Part shown: piece by piece, positions 7,800 through 17,330 of the stretch | How the letters are laid out: every line of letters begins with the position of its first letter | Numbering within the stretch: the stretch's first letter is position 1 | NCBI GenBank assembly: GCA_029379215.1 | Contig: JAQYWO010000046.1 | Location: 1 to 39,134, forward strand | Length of the DNA: 39,134 bases | Source: Rhizonema sp. PD37 | Lineage (GTDB): Bacteria; Cyanobacteriota; Cyanobacteriia; Cyanobacteriales; Nostocaceae | Direction: 5' to 3' | The notes under the pieces: generated by a model | Told to the model about the DNA's origin: nothing | Database searches by the model: none | Seen by the model: the letters and a program-made list of their open reading frames with translations, nothing else | Program-made: the position numbers and the translations under genes

Positions 7800-9119
7800 A
7801 TGAAGCAAAAATTTAGTAATGCTGGGGAAAACTTCCTGCAAAGACGTTATGGCGTTCGTTTGGGGAGACGGTACGTTTTAGCTGCAGCAGGAGTCGTCCT
7901 AGTAGGTATGATCGGCTGTTCTCAAATCAGTACTACTACGAGTGCATTTGCCGAATCTCTCCCTAAATCAGAATCTCCAATATCGAAAAGAAAATTAACT
8001 CCTAATAGCAAGTTAGTTGCTGCTAACACTAAATTTGGCTTCAAACTCTTTTCAGAAGTTTTAAAAGAAGACAATAGTAAAAATATTTTTGTCTCTCCTT
8101 CAAGTATAGGACTTGCGCTTGCCATGACTTATAACGGTGCAAGTGGCTCGACTAAAGAAGCAATGATGAAAGCGCTGGAGTTACAGGAGTTGAGTTTGGA
8201 ACAAATCAATTCTTCTAACGCGGCGTTGATGGCAATTGTAGAAAACCCGGATCCCAAAGTACAACTGCTCATTGCTAACTCCCTTTGGGCAAATAAAGAT
8301 GCTAGCTTTCAGGCGGAGTTTCTTCAAAAAAATCGAGATTTTTATACAGCGAAGATCGCTAATTTAAACTTTAGAGAGACTAGTGCACCTGTCATTATCA
8401 ATAACTGGGTTAATGATAATACTCATGGAAAAATCAATAAAATAGTCGAAAATATCGACCCGAAACAGATGCTATTTCTGATTAATGCCGTCTACTTCAA
8501 AGGTAGTTGGACAAATGAGTTTGACAAAAAGCAGACGACTAATTATCCATTTAACCTGACATCAGGTGAACAGAAGCAACATCCGATGATGTTGCAAAAG
8601 GGTAAATATAGGTATTATGAAAACAAAGAATTTCAAGCAGTAAGTTTGCCTTATGGGAAAGATGGTAAAGTCAGCTTTTATATTTTTTTACCCAAACAAA
8701 CTTCTAACCTCACAACTTTTTATAAAAACTTGAATGCAGAGAACTGGGAAAAATGGATGACTCAGTTCAGTCAAAGGGAAGGTTCAATTCGCTTACCCCG
8801 CTTCAAAATGAATTATGATTTAACTTTGAATAAAGCGCTGACAGCTTTAGGTATGGGCGAAGCTTTTAGCTCCAAAGCGAATTTTTCGGAGATGGGTAAA
8901 AATCTTGCTATTAGTGAAGTCAAGCATAAAACTTTTGTTGAGGTGAATGAAGAAGGTACAGAAGCTGCTGCTGCAACTTCTGTAGGAATAGTGCCATTAT
9001 CAGCTCCGCTACAAGGACCATTTCAAATGATGGTTAATCGACCGTTCTTTTGTGCTGTGCGGGAAAACTCTACAGGAAGCGTTCTATTTATGGGTTCAAT
9101 TGTTGAACCCATGTCTTAG
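7800..9119 (+). CDS. Serpin family protease inhibitor, exported
   Basis: A 439-residue serpin. The N-terminus has a basic start and a hydrophobic segment (about 26-40) ending in GMIGC at Cys40, which may be a lipobox, although Met at -3 is unusual. Serpin landmarks include NIFVSPSSIGLALAM, TYNGASGSTKEAM, LINAVYFKGSW, and the C-terminal NRPFFCAVREN and GSVLFMGSIVEP. The reactive loop has an inhibitory-type hinge (EEGTEAAAAT, residues 384-393) of small residues. Aligning it with alpha-1-antitrypsin puts P1 at Leu400 and P1' at Ser401 (IVPLSAP). A Leu P1 suits chymotrypsin-, elastase- or subtilisin-like targets. It lies directly downstream of a subtilase, a plausible target, though a link is inference. 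Confidence 0.93.
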   Translation: MKQKFSNAGENFLQRRYGVRLGRRYVLAAAGVVLVGMIGCSQISTTTSAFAESLPKSESPISKRKLTPNSKLVAANTKFGFKLFSEVLKEDNSKNIFVSPSSIGLALAMTYNGASGSTKEAMMKALELQELSLEQINSSNAALMAIVENPDPKVQLLIANSLWANKDASFQAEFLQKNRDFYTAKIANLNFRETSAPVIINNWVNDNTHGKINKIVENIDPKQMLFLINAVYFKGSWTNEFDKKQTTNYPFNLTSGEQKQHPMMLQKGKYRYYENKEFQAVSLPYGKDGKVSFYIFLPKQTSNLTTFYKNLNAENWEKWMTQFSQREGSIRLPRFKMNYDLTLNKALTALGMGEAFSSKANFSEMGKNLAISEVKHKTFVEVNEEGTEAAAATSVGIVPLSAPLQGPFQMMVNRPFFCAVRENSTGSVLFMGSIVEPMS

Positions 9120-9233
9120 GACTAGGCAGTAGGGAAGAAAAATTTTCAATCTTTATTATCAACTGTGTTTATAAGTGGGCGCAGAGCCATCATCTATAAA
9201 CTTTTAGCAGTCAGCTAAAAAGGATTTACGCTC

Positions 9234-10451
9234 TTAAACGCTCTTCGGCGATGCTTCAGATACATTGGGTGCATTTACTTCACCAGAACGATCACTTTGC
9301 TGCGAAGTCGGACCGTCTAACTTACGGAAAGCCGCACTTGACTCCTCTACAGAAATATCTCCTTTAAATGAGAAGTTTTCGTCTCGAGTTGTTGCTGATG
9401 CCGGACGAACTGCACTTAAAGCCGTTTTAATAACAAGAGCGGAAGGTATTGCCAAAATCACACCTAAAAGTCCGCCAATTCTTGCTCCTGTTAAAACTGA
9501 AATTAAGAACCAAACTGGGTTTAATCCAGTAAAACTACCTAAAATTCGTGGAGCAATTAAGTTTTCCAGAATTTGCTGGACAATCACTGCGGCAGTCAAT
9601 ACTCTTACCCCCATTGAGAAATCTTGCAACGCCACAAGCAACGTAGTTAAAGCGATACCTGCAGAACCTCCATAGGGAACTAAAGCCATAATGCCAATCG
9701 TTAACCCAAATAACAGACCAAATGGAACTTTTAGCCACAAAAACGTGGGAATCAGGGCTGATGCCATACAAGTCGAGATAATCAGTTGGGTGATAAAGAA
9801 ATTTTGAAAGCTCAGACGTACACTTTGAGAAAAAGGCTCGCGAAATTTGGCGGGCAACCAATCCACCAAACTGTGCCAGAGTTCATCTCCATGCTGTAAG
9901 AGGTAGAAAGTTAAAACCATCGTCAAGAGAAAGTCCAATAGGCTGGTAAAAGTAACTACAGCCAAATTCAGAACTTGTCCGGCGATCGCTTGCAATTGTC
10001 CTTTAACGCGGTCGTTGATTTGCACTAATAAAGCATCAAGGGTAATAGGAATACCGAGACTTTCTGCTTTCTCGTTCAATATCATTAGCTGAGAGCGTCC
10101 GGAGTCTATCAACTCTGGCAAGCGTGCCACCAGTTGCTGAGCCTGGGTGAGAGCTAAGGGGACGAGAGTAACACCCAATGCCAATAAAATAGATAAAGCG
10201 AGTAAAAAGACTAAAATAGCCACTTGCTCTCGCTTAGCACCCTGACGCTCCATCCAACTTACAGGATAATTAAGCAGAAACGCTAGCACTGACGCTGCGA
10301 TTAAAATGACAATAAGCGAGTGAAAGTAATTAAAAATTGCTGAGATCGCCCAACCATTTAACACTAGCATCGGAGCGAAAAGAGCGATCGTGCCTATCCG
10401 CGCTATGAGCGATAGTGTCTGCCACCAGTCGAAAATCTTGCGTGTCTGCAT
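9234..10451 (-). CDS. AI-2E family transporter (PerM/YdiK type)
   Basis: A 405-residue polytopic membrane protein counted from the ATG at 10451 (MQTRKIFDWW). An ATG at 10526 would add 25 polar residues, and the purine tract before it is too close to serve as a ribosome site. Hydrophobic helices occur in pairs at the N-terminus and in a block towards the C-terminus, with the family's PYGGSAGIALTT and LENLIAPRILG regions and a central amphipathic segment. Members export or exchange small molecules, AI-2 in the founding case, and Na+/H+ in some. The substrate here is unknown. The last 50 residues are polar and probably cytosolic. It is divergent from the small membrane protein gene at 10559. Confidence 0.88.
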   Translation of the reverse strand: MQTRKIFDWWQTLSLIARIGTIALFAPMLVLNGWAISAIFNYFHSLIVILIAASVLAFLLNYPVSWMERQGAKREQVAILVFLLALSILLALGVTLVPLALTQAQQLVARLPELIDSGRSQLMILNEKAESLGIPITLDALLVQINDRVKGQLQAIAGQVLNLAVVTFTSLLDFLLTMVLTFYLLQHGDELWHSLVDWLPAKFREPFSQSVRLSFQNFFITQLIISTCMASALIPTFLWLKVPFGLLFGLTIGIMALVPYGGSAGIALTTLLVALQDFSMGVRVLTAAVIVQQILENLIAPRILGSFTGLNPVWFLISVLTGARIGGLLGVILAIPSALVIKTALSAVRPASATTRDENFSFKGDISVEESSAAFRKLDGPTSQQSDRSGEVNAPNVSEASPKSV

Positions 10452-10558
10452 CTGCCGATTGCGGGATACAACTAAATAACGTTCATTAATACATCTATTA
10501 TCTCCAACTACACCACTGTCTTTCATCCCTCTAGTTATAGGATTGTACTTACTAAAAA

Positions 10559-11035
10559 ATGAAAAATTTTGATTTAAGCAATTTACAGCACGGTCAAGAG
10601 GAAGTGGGTACGCAAGAGGACACGGTAATTTTGTCCGTCTCTACGTTTCCCGACCCCGGGGTCTCAAGAGCAGAGAGTCTCCCGAGCACAGAGTCTTCTT
10701 CCACACTGTTACTTTTGTACTTAATTCCAGTCATCGGCTTTTTCCCCTCTTTATGGACTCTCTATCGTCGTCAGGGAAGTAGGGAACAACTTACACTCAG
10801 TCGTCTGTCAATTACTTTAACTGTTACCTGGCTTTTCGGGTACATATTTTTAGCAACTGGGACGTTAACAACATCATCTTTTCCACTGCGTCTACTAATA
10901 CTCAATAGCTTTCTCACCTCTAGTTACTTCTTGGTCAGTATTTGGTTGATTGTTAGTACAGCAAGGGGTAAGACGAGGCGCTTACCAGGGTTGAGTCGTT
11001 TTGCCGAAAGAGTGCTAAGCAAGTACTTATCTTAA
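10559..11035 (+). CDS. Small membrane protein of unknown function
   Basis: A 158-residue protein I do not recognise by family name. The first 48 residues are polar, acidic and rich in Ser and Thr. Three hydrophobic helices follow at about 49-69, 83-103 and 111-132, and the C-terminal tail is basic (RGKTRRLPGLSRFAERVLSKY). No catalytic motif is visible. It is upstream of and on the same strand as the LCP ligase gene, with a 269-bp gap to the preferred LCP start, so co-expression is possible. The start is the first ATG after a short divergent promoter region. Confidence 0.6.
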   Translation: MKNFDLSNLQHGQEEVGTQEDTVILSVSTFPDPGVSRAESLPSTESSSTLLLLYLIPVIGFFPSLWTLYRRQGSREQLTLSRLSITLTVTWLFGYIFLATGTLTTSSFPLRLLILNSFLTSSYFLVSIWLIVSTARGKTRRLPGLSRFAERVLSKYLS

Positions 11036-11304
11036 TCCTTAACTGGAAGACTTACATCTCAAAAACCTAACTAAAATCTACCACACAGATCTGGTCAAAT
11101 ACCGTTTCATGTTGTCATACTTCAATAAGATACCTCCATCCCTTGAAGAGAAAGTAGGAAAAATATTGTGACAATTATTTTAGTTAACTCCCTGTATTGG
11201 CAAAATTCCCACTGAATAATTTAAGAGTTAGCTATTATGTTGATTCATCTGTTTGGTTAAAAAGCAGACAAAGGCGAATTTTATTAGTAAGTGTGAGGAA
11301 GTGC

Positions 11305-12744
11305 GTGACCACTCAAAGAACTTCGGCGCAAGACGACCATTCAACAACCCGCTTGGACTCGATTAATAACTCCAACGATCCCAAATCTGGTCGTTGGTTA
11401 TGGTTTTGGGCGGGGATGAGTGGCATAGCGATGGTGTCGGCAACTGCTGGGGCGCTACTGGCAGTTTCTCTAAGCAGTACGCCATTAATGCAAGCACAGC
11501 TCAGTCCAGATGAGGCGGCAGTATTTGATAGCGATCGCATTGCCGGAAGTGGGCTGCAATTTTCCGAATTGACTCGTCCTGTGAATGTTTTACTTCTGGG
11601 AATGAGTGTACTCCCACCAGACGTTAAGAACCCTCCGCCTGAAACTAAAAAACTGAGATATCAGCCTCAGTTAAACTCTTTTGACGGTCTTTCGGATGTC
11701 ATGCTCATGCTGAGATTTGATCCTGAGAAAAAAAAGCTGGTCATGCTTTCCGTTCCTAGAGATACGCGCATAGAGGTAGAAGGTCATGGGGTAAAAAAAA
11801 TTAATGCCGCCAATGTTGATGGTGGACCAGCATTAACAGCCAAAACGGTAAGTAATCTTTTGGGTGGAGTGGGAGTTGATCGCTATATCCGAATTAACGT
11901 TCTTGGAGTTGCTAAGCTAATTGATGCCTTGGGTGGGGTTACAGTCTATGTACCTAAAAATCTGAAATATCGGGATGATTCCCAGCATTTATATATTAAT
12001 TTAAAGGCAGGAAAACAGCATCTCAATGGTGATCAAACACTGCAACTGTTACGTTTTCGCCATGATGAACTAGGGGATATCGGTCGAATTCAGCGCCAGC
12101 AAATGGTCATTAATGCGTTGAAAGAGCAGGCTCTCAACCCAGCTACAGTAGCTCAATTACCCAAAGTTCTTGACGTCGTGAAAGAACACATTGATACTAA
12201 CTTGACAGTAGAAGAGTTATTGGCACTGGTTGGTTTTGGGGTAAGAACAAATCGGTCCAGCATGCATATGTTAATGGTTCCCGGTCGGTTTAGCGAGAAA
12301 AGCGAGTTTAATAGTAGCTACTGGCTGCCAGATAAGCAACACATTAGCACGATGATGGCTGAGTACTTTAACTTAGAGGCAGCTTCGCCTTCGCCAACGT
12401 CGGAGTCAGCACCCTTACGGATCGCAATTCAAGACAGTACGGGTAGTAATCACACTGATCTCCAACCTTTGGTTAGAGCCTTGGAAAAAGCTGGTTATCA
12501 CAATGTCTATATAGCTAGAAGATGGGGTGAACCTCTAGAAGTGACTCACGTTGTCGCCCAACAAGGAGACGACAACAGTGCCGAATCAATTCGCAACTCT
12601 TTGGGATTTGGGGAAGTTCGGGTAGAAAGTACTGGTAATCTTGGCTCCGATATTAGTATACAAGTGGGTAAGGATTGGTTACAGCAAAGAAACATATTAG
12701 AGCAAACTACCAAACTTGCACCTCCCAGGAGGAGTTCGCTGTGA
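11305..12744 (+). CDS. LCP (LytR-CpsA-Psr) family cell-wall polymer ligase
   Basis: A 479-residue membrane-anchored protein counted from GTG 11305, which has GAGGAA just upstream; a TTG start at 11197 would add 36 residues without a good ribosome site. One transmembrane helix lies at about 35-60. The LCP domain follows, with PVNVLLLGMS, SDVMLMLRFDP, LSVPRDTRIEV, KINAANVDGG and LRFRHDELGDIGRIQRQQ, which include the conserved Arg and Asp residues that hold the pyrophosphate of a polyprenyl-linked glycan. The last 100 residues form a LytR C-terminal domain (LRIAIQDSTG to VQVGK-like end). Such enzymes attach polysaccharides to peptidoglycan outside the membrane. Confidence 0.92.
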   Translation: MTTQRTSAQDDHSTTRLDSINNSNDPKSGRWLWFWAGMSGIAMVSATAGALLAVSLSSTPLMQAQLSPDEAAVFDSDRIAGSGLQFSELTRPVNVLLLGMSVLPPDVKNPPPETKKLRYQPQLNSFDGLSDVMLMLRFDPEKKKLVMLSVPRDTRIEVEGHGVKKINAANVDGGPALTAKTVSNLLGGVGVDRYIRINVLGVAKLIDALGGVTVYVPKNLKYRDDSQHLYINLKAGKQHLNGDQTLQLLRFRHDELGDIGRIQRQQMVINALKEQALNPATVAQLPKVLDVVKEHIDTNLTVEELLALVGFGVRTNRSSMHMLMVPGRFSEKSEFNSSYWLPDKQHISTMMAEYFNLEAASPSPTSESAPLRIAIQDSTGSNHTDLQPLVRALEKAGYHNVYIARRWGEPLEVTHVVAQQGDDNSAESIRNSLGFGEVRVESTGNLGSDISIQVGKDWLQQRNILEQTTKLAPPRRSSL

Positions 12745-12776
12745 TCAATTAGCAATTAGGTAGCGCACTAGATGTG

Positions 12777-12801
12777 TAGACGCTCCTCTGTGTTGCGTCT
12801 A
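12777..12801. repeat. Small hairpin between convergent genes
   Basis: Seven-base arms TAGACGC and GCGTCTA flank an 11-base loop in the gap between the LCP gene and the converging hydrolase gene. It resembles a weak relative of the GAGACG palindromes elsewhere in the window and may act as a transcript end for either gene. Confidence 0.4.
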
Positions 12802-12848
12802 GACTTGAGGCAAGGGAGTTATTATTCTCCCCTGTACTCATTAAAAGT

Positions 12849-13778
12849 TCAATGAAGCTGTCCTTCTGCCCCTCTCCCTATGGACGTTAGTTCCCAAATC
12901 CAATCCTGTAAAATCGGGTTAACTACCTCAGGAACTTCATCCTGAGGACAATGCCCTACACCTTCTAAGGGAATGAACTTTCTCACTTGGGGGAAGTTCG
13001 CTAATTCTCTACCTAATTCCACTGGTTCCCAAGGGTCAGCCGTTCCCCATAGAATAATGGCAGTACAAGGTAGTTGAGGTAAAAGATCTTCAGGTAAAGG
13101 TCCTGTAGAATAAGCGGTAAAAGCAAGAAATACTGCTGCTGCTTCAGGATCGCTTGCTGGTTTCATGAGAATATCTATTAACTCGTCTGTTACTGCTTCA
13201 GGATCTGCATAGGCTTGTAGGAGAATTTTACGCACGGTTTTTGGTTTAGCGATTTGACTGAAAAAAAACTTGCCAACTGCTTGGACAGATAGTAAACGTT
13301 GAATGAGGGGTGTCCCGATACGACGATACCAAGGTAGGGCAATGCGTTTGCGATCATGCAACAACCGTAGAGAACAGTTGAGTAAAGCAACTCCCAAGAC
13401 AATATCTGGGTTGCTCACGGCAGCTTGCATCACTACAATACAGCCGACGGAATTACCAACTAAAAGAGCCGGAGCGCCTATAACTTCACGGCAAAAGTCT
13501 GCTAATTGCTGTCCCCAAGTTTCAAAAGTATAGGTAATCTTTTCGCCTGGTTGAGGTTTGGCTGAAGCACCAAACCCAATCAAGTCAATGGCATAGACAC
13601 GAGCTACACCTGCCAATACAGGGAGATTTTTCCTCCAATGTCCTAAAGAAGCCCCGAATCCATGTACTAAAACCACAGCCGGTCCTGTATTACCTTGATT
13701 TTGATAGCAGATAGGGAAGCCTTGCCAAATCCAAGTGTCTACTGAGGTAATTGCTTGAGTCGAAATAGAAACGCTCAT
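12849..13778 (-). CDS. Alpha/beta hydrolase
   Basis: A 309-residue soluble hydrolase. The oxyanion motif VLVHGFGASLGHW, the nucleophile elbow VGNSVG (Ser), the acid region LWGTADPWEP (Asp) and GVGHCPQDE (His) give a complete catalytic triad in the usual order. The family in cyanobacteria includes esterases and haloalkane-dehalogenase-like folds; no lid feature lets me name a substrate. It is transcribed alone, convergent with the LCP gene. Confidence 0.88.
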   Translation of the reverse strand: MSVSISTQAITSVDTWIWQGFPICYQNQGNTGPAVVLVHGFGASLGHWRKNLPVLAGVARVYAIDLIGFGASAKPQPGEKITYTFETWGQQLADFCREVIGAPALLVGNSVGCIVVMQAAVSNPDIVLGVALLNCSLRLLHDRKRIALPWYRRIGTPLIQRLLSVQAVGKFFFSQIAKPKTVRKILLQAYADPEAVTDELIDILMKPASDPEAAAVFLAFTAYSTGPLPEDLLPQLPCTAIILWGTADPWEPVELGRELANFPQVRKFIPLEGVGHCPQDEVPEVVNPILQDWIWELTSIGRGAEGQLH

Positions 13779-14473
13779 GGGATACGTCTTAAAACAAGGA
13801 GTAGTATTTGCACCCGCTTGCAGCAGGCAGAGGAAATGGGGAGATTGTGAGAGGGAGTGGGGAGAGGGAAAAAATTATTTTTCTGTTGCCTTATCTCCCT
13901 GCTCTTTATCTACTCCCCTTGAGTCTTAGGTGTTGACTATCAATTAATCTCAAATTTTACTTATATACACTCATTTTTGAGTTTTAATATTGCTAGCTTT
14001 GAAACAACGCATAACACATATAGTTATATTACCCATTCCTTACGAGGTAACGACTATTTATTGTTTGGGCAATGAAAATACTTTAAATTTTGTCTTAGCA
14101 TATTGCCAAGAAATAAATAGCACTACGGATTGGGGAATACTGCGCGAAGTCTTGGGGAAGCTTCAAGAGGCAGACTTCGCGACTACGACGCCTAGATCTA
14201 GAATGAACTGCTGGGCATTTATTTTTATGGATCACTCTTAGAGACAGATTAGCAAGTGGATTGTAGAAACTTGGACCATGAATATGTAAAAATTCCGATC
14301 TGAGGAGTGTAATGTGACGAAATTAGCACGGATGGTAGATTCAGTAGTTTTACAATTTACTGCTGCCCAATTGCTTTATAAAATTATTGGATAACAAGCA
14401 TTGGCTAAGAGGTGGTTTGAGGCTTGAAAGTGACGCTAAATTTGACTAGCTTTTTTGGTTCCCAGTTCCTTCA
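13779..14473. other. Gene-poor spacer of 695 bp
   Basis: No convincing gene. The left part holds a GA-rich tract (about 13838-13869) upstream of the hydrolase. A reading frame of 83 codons at 13990-14241 has no recognisable content and contains an inverted repeat (CGCGAAGTCT near 14144 and AGACTTCGCG near 14173), so it is probably not coding. A 21-base stretch at 14097-14117 is identical to 30693-30713 inside a MITE-like element. A 26-codon frame at 14314-14394 is listed separately. Confidence 0.5.
14314..14394 (+). CDS. Possible 26-residue peptide
   Basis: A GTG-initiated frame preceded by TGAGGAG at a good distance (about 7 bases), giving a 26-residue peptide that begins VTKLARMVDSVVLQF and ends in LLYKIIG. 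The mix of charged and hydrophobic residues could form one amphipathic helix. It has no named homologue that I recognise. A strong ribosome binding site in otherwise empty DNA is the only positive evidence, so a chance frame or a decayed gene start is equally possible. Confidence 0.25.
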   Translation: MTKLARMVDSVVLQFTAAQLLYKIIG

Positions 14474-15040
14474 ATGAGCGCGAAGATGACTATACTAGAA
14501 ATAATTGATACTCCAGTTGGGAGCTACGCGCCGGACTTTGAATTGCCGGGAGTTGACAATCAAGTACATCATCTCAGCCGTTATCTCGACAAGTTCTATG
14601 CAGTCGGCGTTATTACAATGTGCAACCACTGCCCCTATGTAGGGTTGTATGTGAACAGGCTAAAGAAAATTCAAGCAGAATTCGGTTTTAGAGGTTTCAC
14701 AGTGATTGGAGTGAATGGGCGTGATGCTAAGATTGACCCTCAAGAAAGCTTTGGAAACATGAAAGCTTTCGCAAAGGCACACGATTTGAACTTCCCCTAC
14801 CTGTGGGATTCTACCCAAGATGTTACTCGCAGCTTCGGTGCTAGCAAAACACCAATGGCTTTTTTAATAGATGGAGATGGTGTAGTACGTTACAAAGGAA
14901 AAATAGATGATAACCCTCACAATTCTGAAGCTGTCAAAGAGCATTATCTCAGAAAGGCGATATCATCACTGTTTACAGGACAAGGTATTTATCCTAAACA
15001 AACTGAACCCGTAGGTACTGCTTTAATTTGGCGTAACTAG
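14474..15040 (+). CDS. Thioredoxin-like / AhpC-TSA family protein
   Basis: A 188-residue cytosolic thioredoxin-fold protein. The N-terminal APDFELPGVDN is typical of the peroxiredoxin/TlpA superfamily. The active site TMCNHCPYV contains a CxxC pair (CNHC), followed by the fold's conserved cis-proline region (KTPMAFLIDGDG). The family is widespread in cyanobacteria and is annotated as thioredoxin family protein; its partner substrate is not known. The start could also be the second ATG, four codons later. pyrH follows 69 bp downstream on the same strand. Confidence 0.9.
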   Translation: MSAKMTILEIIDTPVGSYAPDFELPGVDNQVHHLSRYLDKFYAVGVITMCNHCPYVGLYVNRLKKIQAEFGFRGFTVIGVNGRDAKIDPQESFGNMKAFAKAHDLNFPYLWDSTQDVTRSFGASKTPMAFLIDGDGVVRYKGKIDDNPHNSEAVKEHYLRKAISSLFTGQGIYPKQTEPVGTALIWRN

Positions 15041-15109
15041 AGACAGATAGTCACTGTACTGCTATCTTAAATTGGAGGCAATTGCAAATTTTGGATAAAT
15101 CGTAACTTC

Positions 15110-15838
15110 ATGGGAACACATTACCAACGGGTTTTACTTAAACTGAGCGGTGAAGCTCTGATGGGCAATATGGGCTATGGAATCGATCCGGAAGTGGTAA
15201 AAGAAATAGCCGCAGAAGTAGCAGAAGTGGTAGCATCTGGTGTTCAAACCGCCATCGTCGTTGGCGGCGGAAATATTTTTCGTGGCGTAAAAGCAGCTTC
15301 GGCAGGGATGGACAGGGCAACCGCTGACTACATTGGAATGATTGCCACGGTAATGAATGCCATGACGCTACAAGATTCGCTGGAACGAATCGGAGTTCAG
15401 ACGCGGGTACAAACCGCGATCGCTATGCAAGAAGTCGCAGAACCGTATATTCGTCGTCGTGCTATCCGTCACTTAGAAAAAGGGCGGGTGGTGATTTTTG
15501 GTGCGGGTTCGGGAAATCCCTTTTTTACCACCGACACCACTGCAGCATTAAGAGCAGCAGAAATTGATGCCGAAGTAATTTTTAAAGCCACAAAGGTGGA
15601 CGGAGTATACGATGCAGACCCTCATATCTATCCAGACGCAAAACGATATAACACCCTTACATATAGTCATGTTTTGGCAAAAGATTTGCGGATCATGGAT
15701 AGTACAGCGATCGCCTTATGTAAAGAAAATAATATTCCAATTCTCATATTTGACTTAACCGTGCGGGGTAACATCCGTCGAGCAGTCATGAGAGAATCCA
15801 TAGGCACGCTTGTGGGAGGTTCTTGTGAAATTAGCTGA
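15110..15838 (+). CDS. pyrH: UMP kinase
   Basis: A 242-residue amino-acid-kinase-fold enzyme that phosphorylates UMP to UDP with ATP in pyrimidine nucleotide synthesis. Motifs: [10 protein letters not shown] at the N-terminus (phosphate loop), [47 protein letters not shown] for nucleotide binding, and [10 protein letters not shown]. Length is normal for the bacterial hexameric family. The 3' end overlaps the frr start by 14 bp, so the two genes are translated from one message, an order conserved across most bacteria. Confidence 0.98.
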   Translation: MGTHYQRVLLKLSGEALMGNMGYGIDPEVVKEIAAEVAEVVASGVQTAIVVGGGNIFRGVKAASAGMDRATADYIGMIATVMNAMTLQDSLERIGVQTRVQTAIAMQEVAEPYIRRRAIRHLEKGRVVIFGAGSGNPFFTTDTTAALRAAEIDAEVIFKATKVDGVYDADPHIYPDAKRYNTLTYSHVLAKDLRIMDSTAIALCKENNIPILIFDLTVRGNIRRAVMRESIGTLVGGSCEIS

Positions 15839-16373
15839 AGCTGAGAGTACGATGCAAAAGACTGTTGAATCAACTCAACGGGCTTTTAACACGATTCGCA
15901 CTGGTCGCGCCAATGCCAGTCTATTAGATAAGGTCATGGTTGACTACTACGGTTCACCCACACCCTTAAAATCACTAGCAAACATTAGCACGCCAGATGC
16001 TACAACAATATTGATTCAGCCCTACGATAAAAGCAGCTTGAATTTGATCGAAAAGTCAATTTCTCTATCAGATGTGGGTTTAACCCCCAGCAATGACGGT
16101 TCTGTCACTCGGCTCAATATTCCGCCCTTAACGAGCGATCGCCGAAAAGAATTAGTCAAACTTGCTGCCAAGTATGCTGAGGAGGGACGCGTTGCTATAC
16201 GCAATATTCGTCGCGATGCTTTAGACACAATCCGCAAACTAGAAAAAAATACCGAAATCTCTGAAGATGAGTCACGAGATCAACAAGATCAGCTGCAAAA
16301 GCTCACAAACAAGTTTACGGTCAAAATTGACGAATTACTAGCTGAAAAAGAAAAGGACATCACGACTGTCTAA
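15825..16373 (+). CDS. frr: Ribosome recycling factor
   Basis: A 182-residue protein that, with EF-G, splits the post-termination ribosome. The start chosen is GTG 15825, with GGGAGG 5 bases upstream inside pyrH, giving the usual N-terminus ([15 protein letters not shown]). Conserved parts are [25 protein letters not shown], the IQPYDKS segment, [19 protein letters not shown] and the C-terminal coiled coil with [11 protein letters not shown]. Length equals the family's standard size. Confidence 0.98.
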   Translation: MKLAEAESTMQKTVESTQRAFNTIRTGRANASLLDKVMVDYYGSPTPLKSLANISTPDATTILIQPYDKSSLNLIEKSISLSDVGLTPSNDGSVTRLNIPPLTSDRRKELVKLAAKYAEEGRVAIRNIRRDALDTIRKLEKNTEISEDESRDQQDQLQKLTNKFTVKIDELLAEKEKDITTV

Positions 16374-16378
16374 ACTTT

Positions 16379-16402
16379 AGAGACGCGCCCTTGCGTGTCT
16401 CT
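16379..16402 (+). terminator. Hairpin after pyrH-frr (GAGACG family)
   Basis: AGAGACGCGC and GCGTGTCTCT form a 10-bp stem with one G-U pair and a 4-base loop, 5 bases after the frr stop. It is followed by ATTTATAC rather than a clean T-run. It is both a member of the dispersed GAGACG palindrome family and a plausible transcript end. Confidence 0.55.
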
Positions 16403-17330
16403 ATTTATACTTTCAATTAAACCGTAATAAGTTAGAAAAACTCCTTTATTAGTCCGGAGTCTTGAGTAAAACCCTAACAATACCTCTTTTACTACTCAGC
16501 TACGATAGGAATATAGCGTTTCTCGTTTTAAACATAGACATAATGCACCTTACCTCGCCCTAATCGGCACTTGGAGAGAGCGAGAGTGTATGAGATACAA
16601 CTAAGAACAACAATTCAAATCACTAAACAGATCCGTCGCTTGGTCTTGACGCAAAGCAAATTTTGTGATCTACGAGATAATCTTTTAATAAGCAGCGATT
16701 TGATAGCTAATGAATTAACAACTTGTATAAATTGGATAATTTCATCAAGATAAAATGAACTTTAAGAAAACTTTATTAAATTCACTATATGCTTAGCCAA
16801 AAATTTGTAATAAGTAAAACAAGTGAATTGTATTTTAGTGAATGTAACAGAGAATAAATAATTGAGATGGTAAAAAAATTAAGATAAATTACAAAAAATT
16901 CTCTTAAATAGATGGCTAAGAAGCTTTATATTTCTGGAGTTATCAAAATTAATACTAAATTGATGCAAGTTTTTGAAAGTGTGAGAACTTAAAAAGGTAT
17001 TCTATTTTTAATAAGAATTATTTAGAGAATCTCCTGACACTAAGAAAATAGTGTTACGTAAAAAACAGTGTATTAAAAAATCTTAAGAGAATAAGTATCA
17101 CTCTGCTCCTGTCGTTAGTCTGAAAGTTAATTTTGAGATAAGTACTATCTTGAGTGTTACTGGTAACAAGTTTTTGAAAATGGTGATCGCATTTATTTCT
17201 CCTGAATGTATCCTGAGTTCTGTAAAATTACAGAACAACGAAACTAAAAACAACTTAAATTTGGGTAAAATTGTCTATTTGTAGACAAACTCAGAAACTT
17301 CCTCTTATTTAGGAGCAAAAAATTAGAAAA
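16403..17330. other. AT-rich spacer of about 930 bp
   Basis: Only one weak candidate gene (16586-16753) is visible. The rest is strongly AT-rich with many short A/T runs and no hairpin or repeat I can support. It must contain the promoter of the downstream flavoprotein gene. An AGGAG at 17311 lies 15 bases before that gene's ATG, longer than the optimum distance. Confidence 0.5.
16586..16753 (+). CDS. Possible small hypothetical protein
   Basis: A 55-residue frame beginning at a GTG with GGAGAGAG about 6 bases upstream (a TTG at 16571 would add five residues). The peptide is mixed polar and hydrophobic (TIQITKQIRRLVLTQSK then LLISSDLIANELTTCINWI) and would form two amphipathic helices. I recognise no family. 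It sits alone in AT-rich DNA, so it may be a small real gene, a decayed fragment or chance. Confidence 0.25.
   Translation: MYEIQLRTTIQITKQIRRLVLTQSKFCDLRDNLLISSDLIANELTTCINWIISSR

Noticed and set aside
13838..13869. G-quadruplex in a GA-rich tract
   Set aside because: The G-runs are unevenly spaced with long loops, and GA/CT-rich filler of this kind is common in spacers of these genomes.
13990..14241. 83-codon plus-strand frame
   Set aside because: No recognisable content, no ribosome site, and it covers an inverted repeat and the 21-base stretch shared with a MITE-like element.
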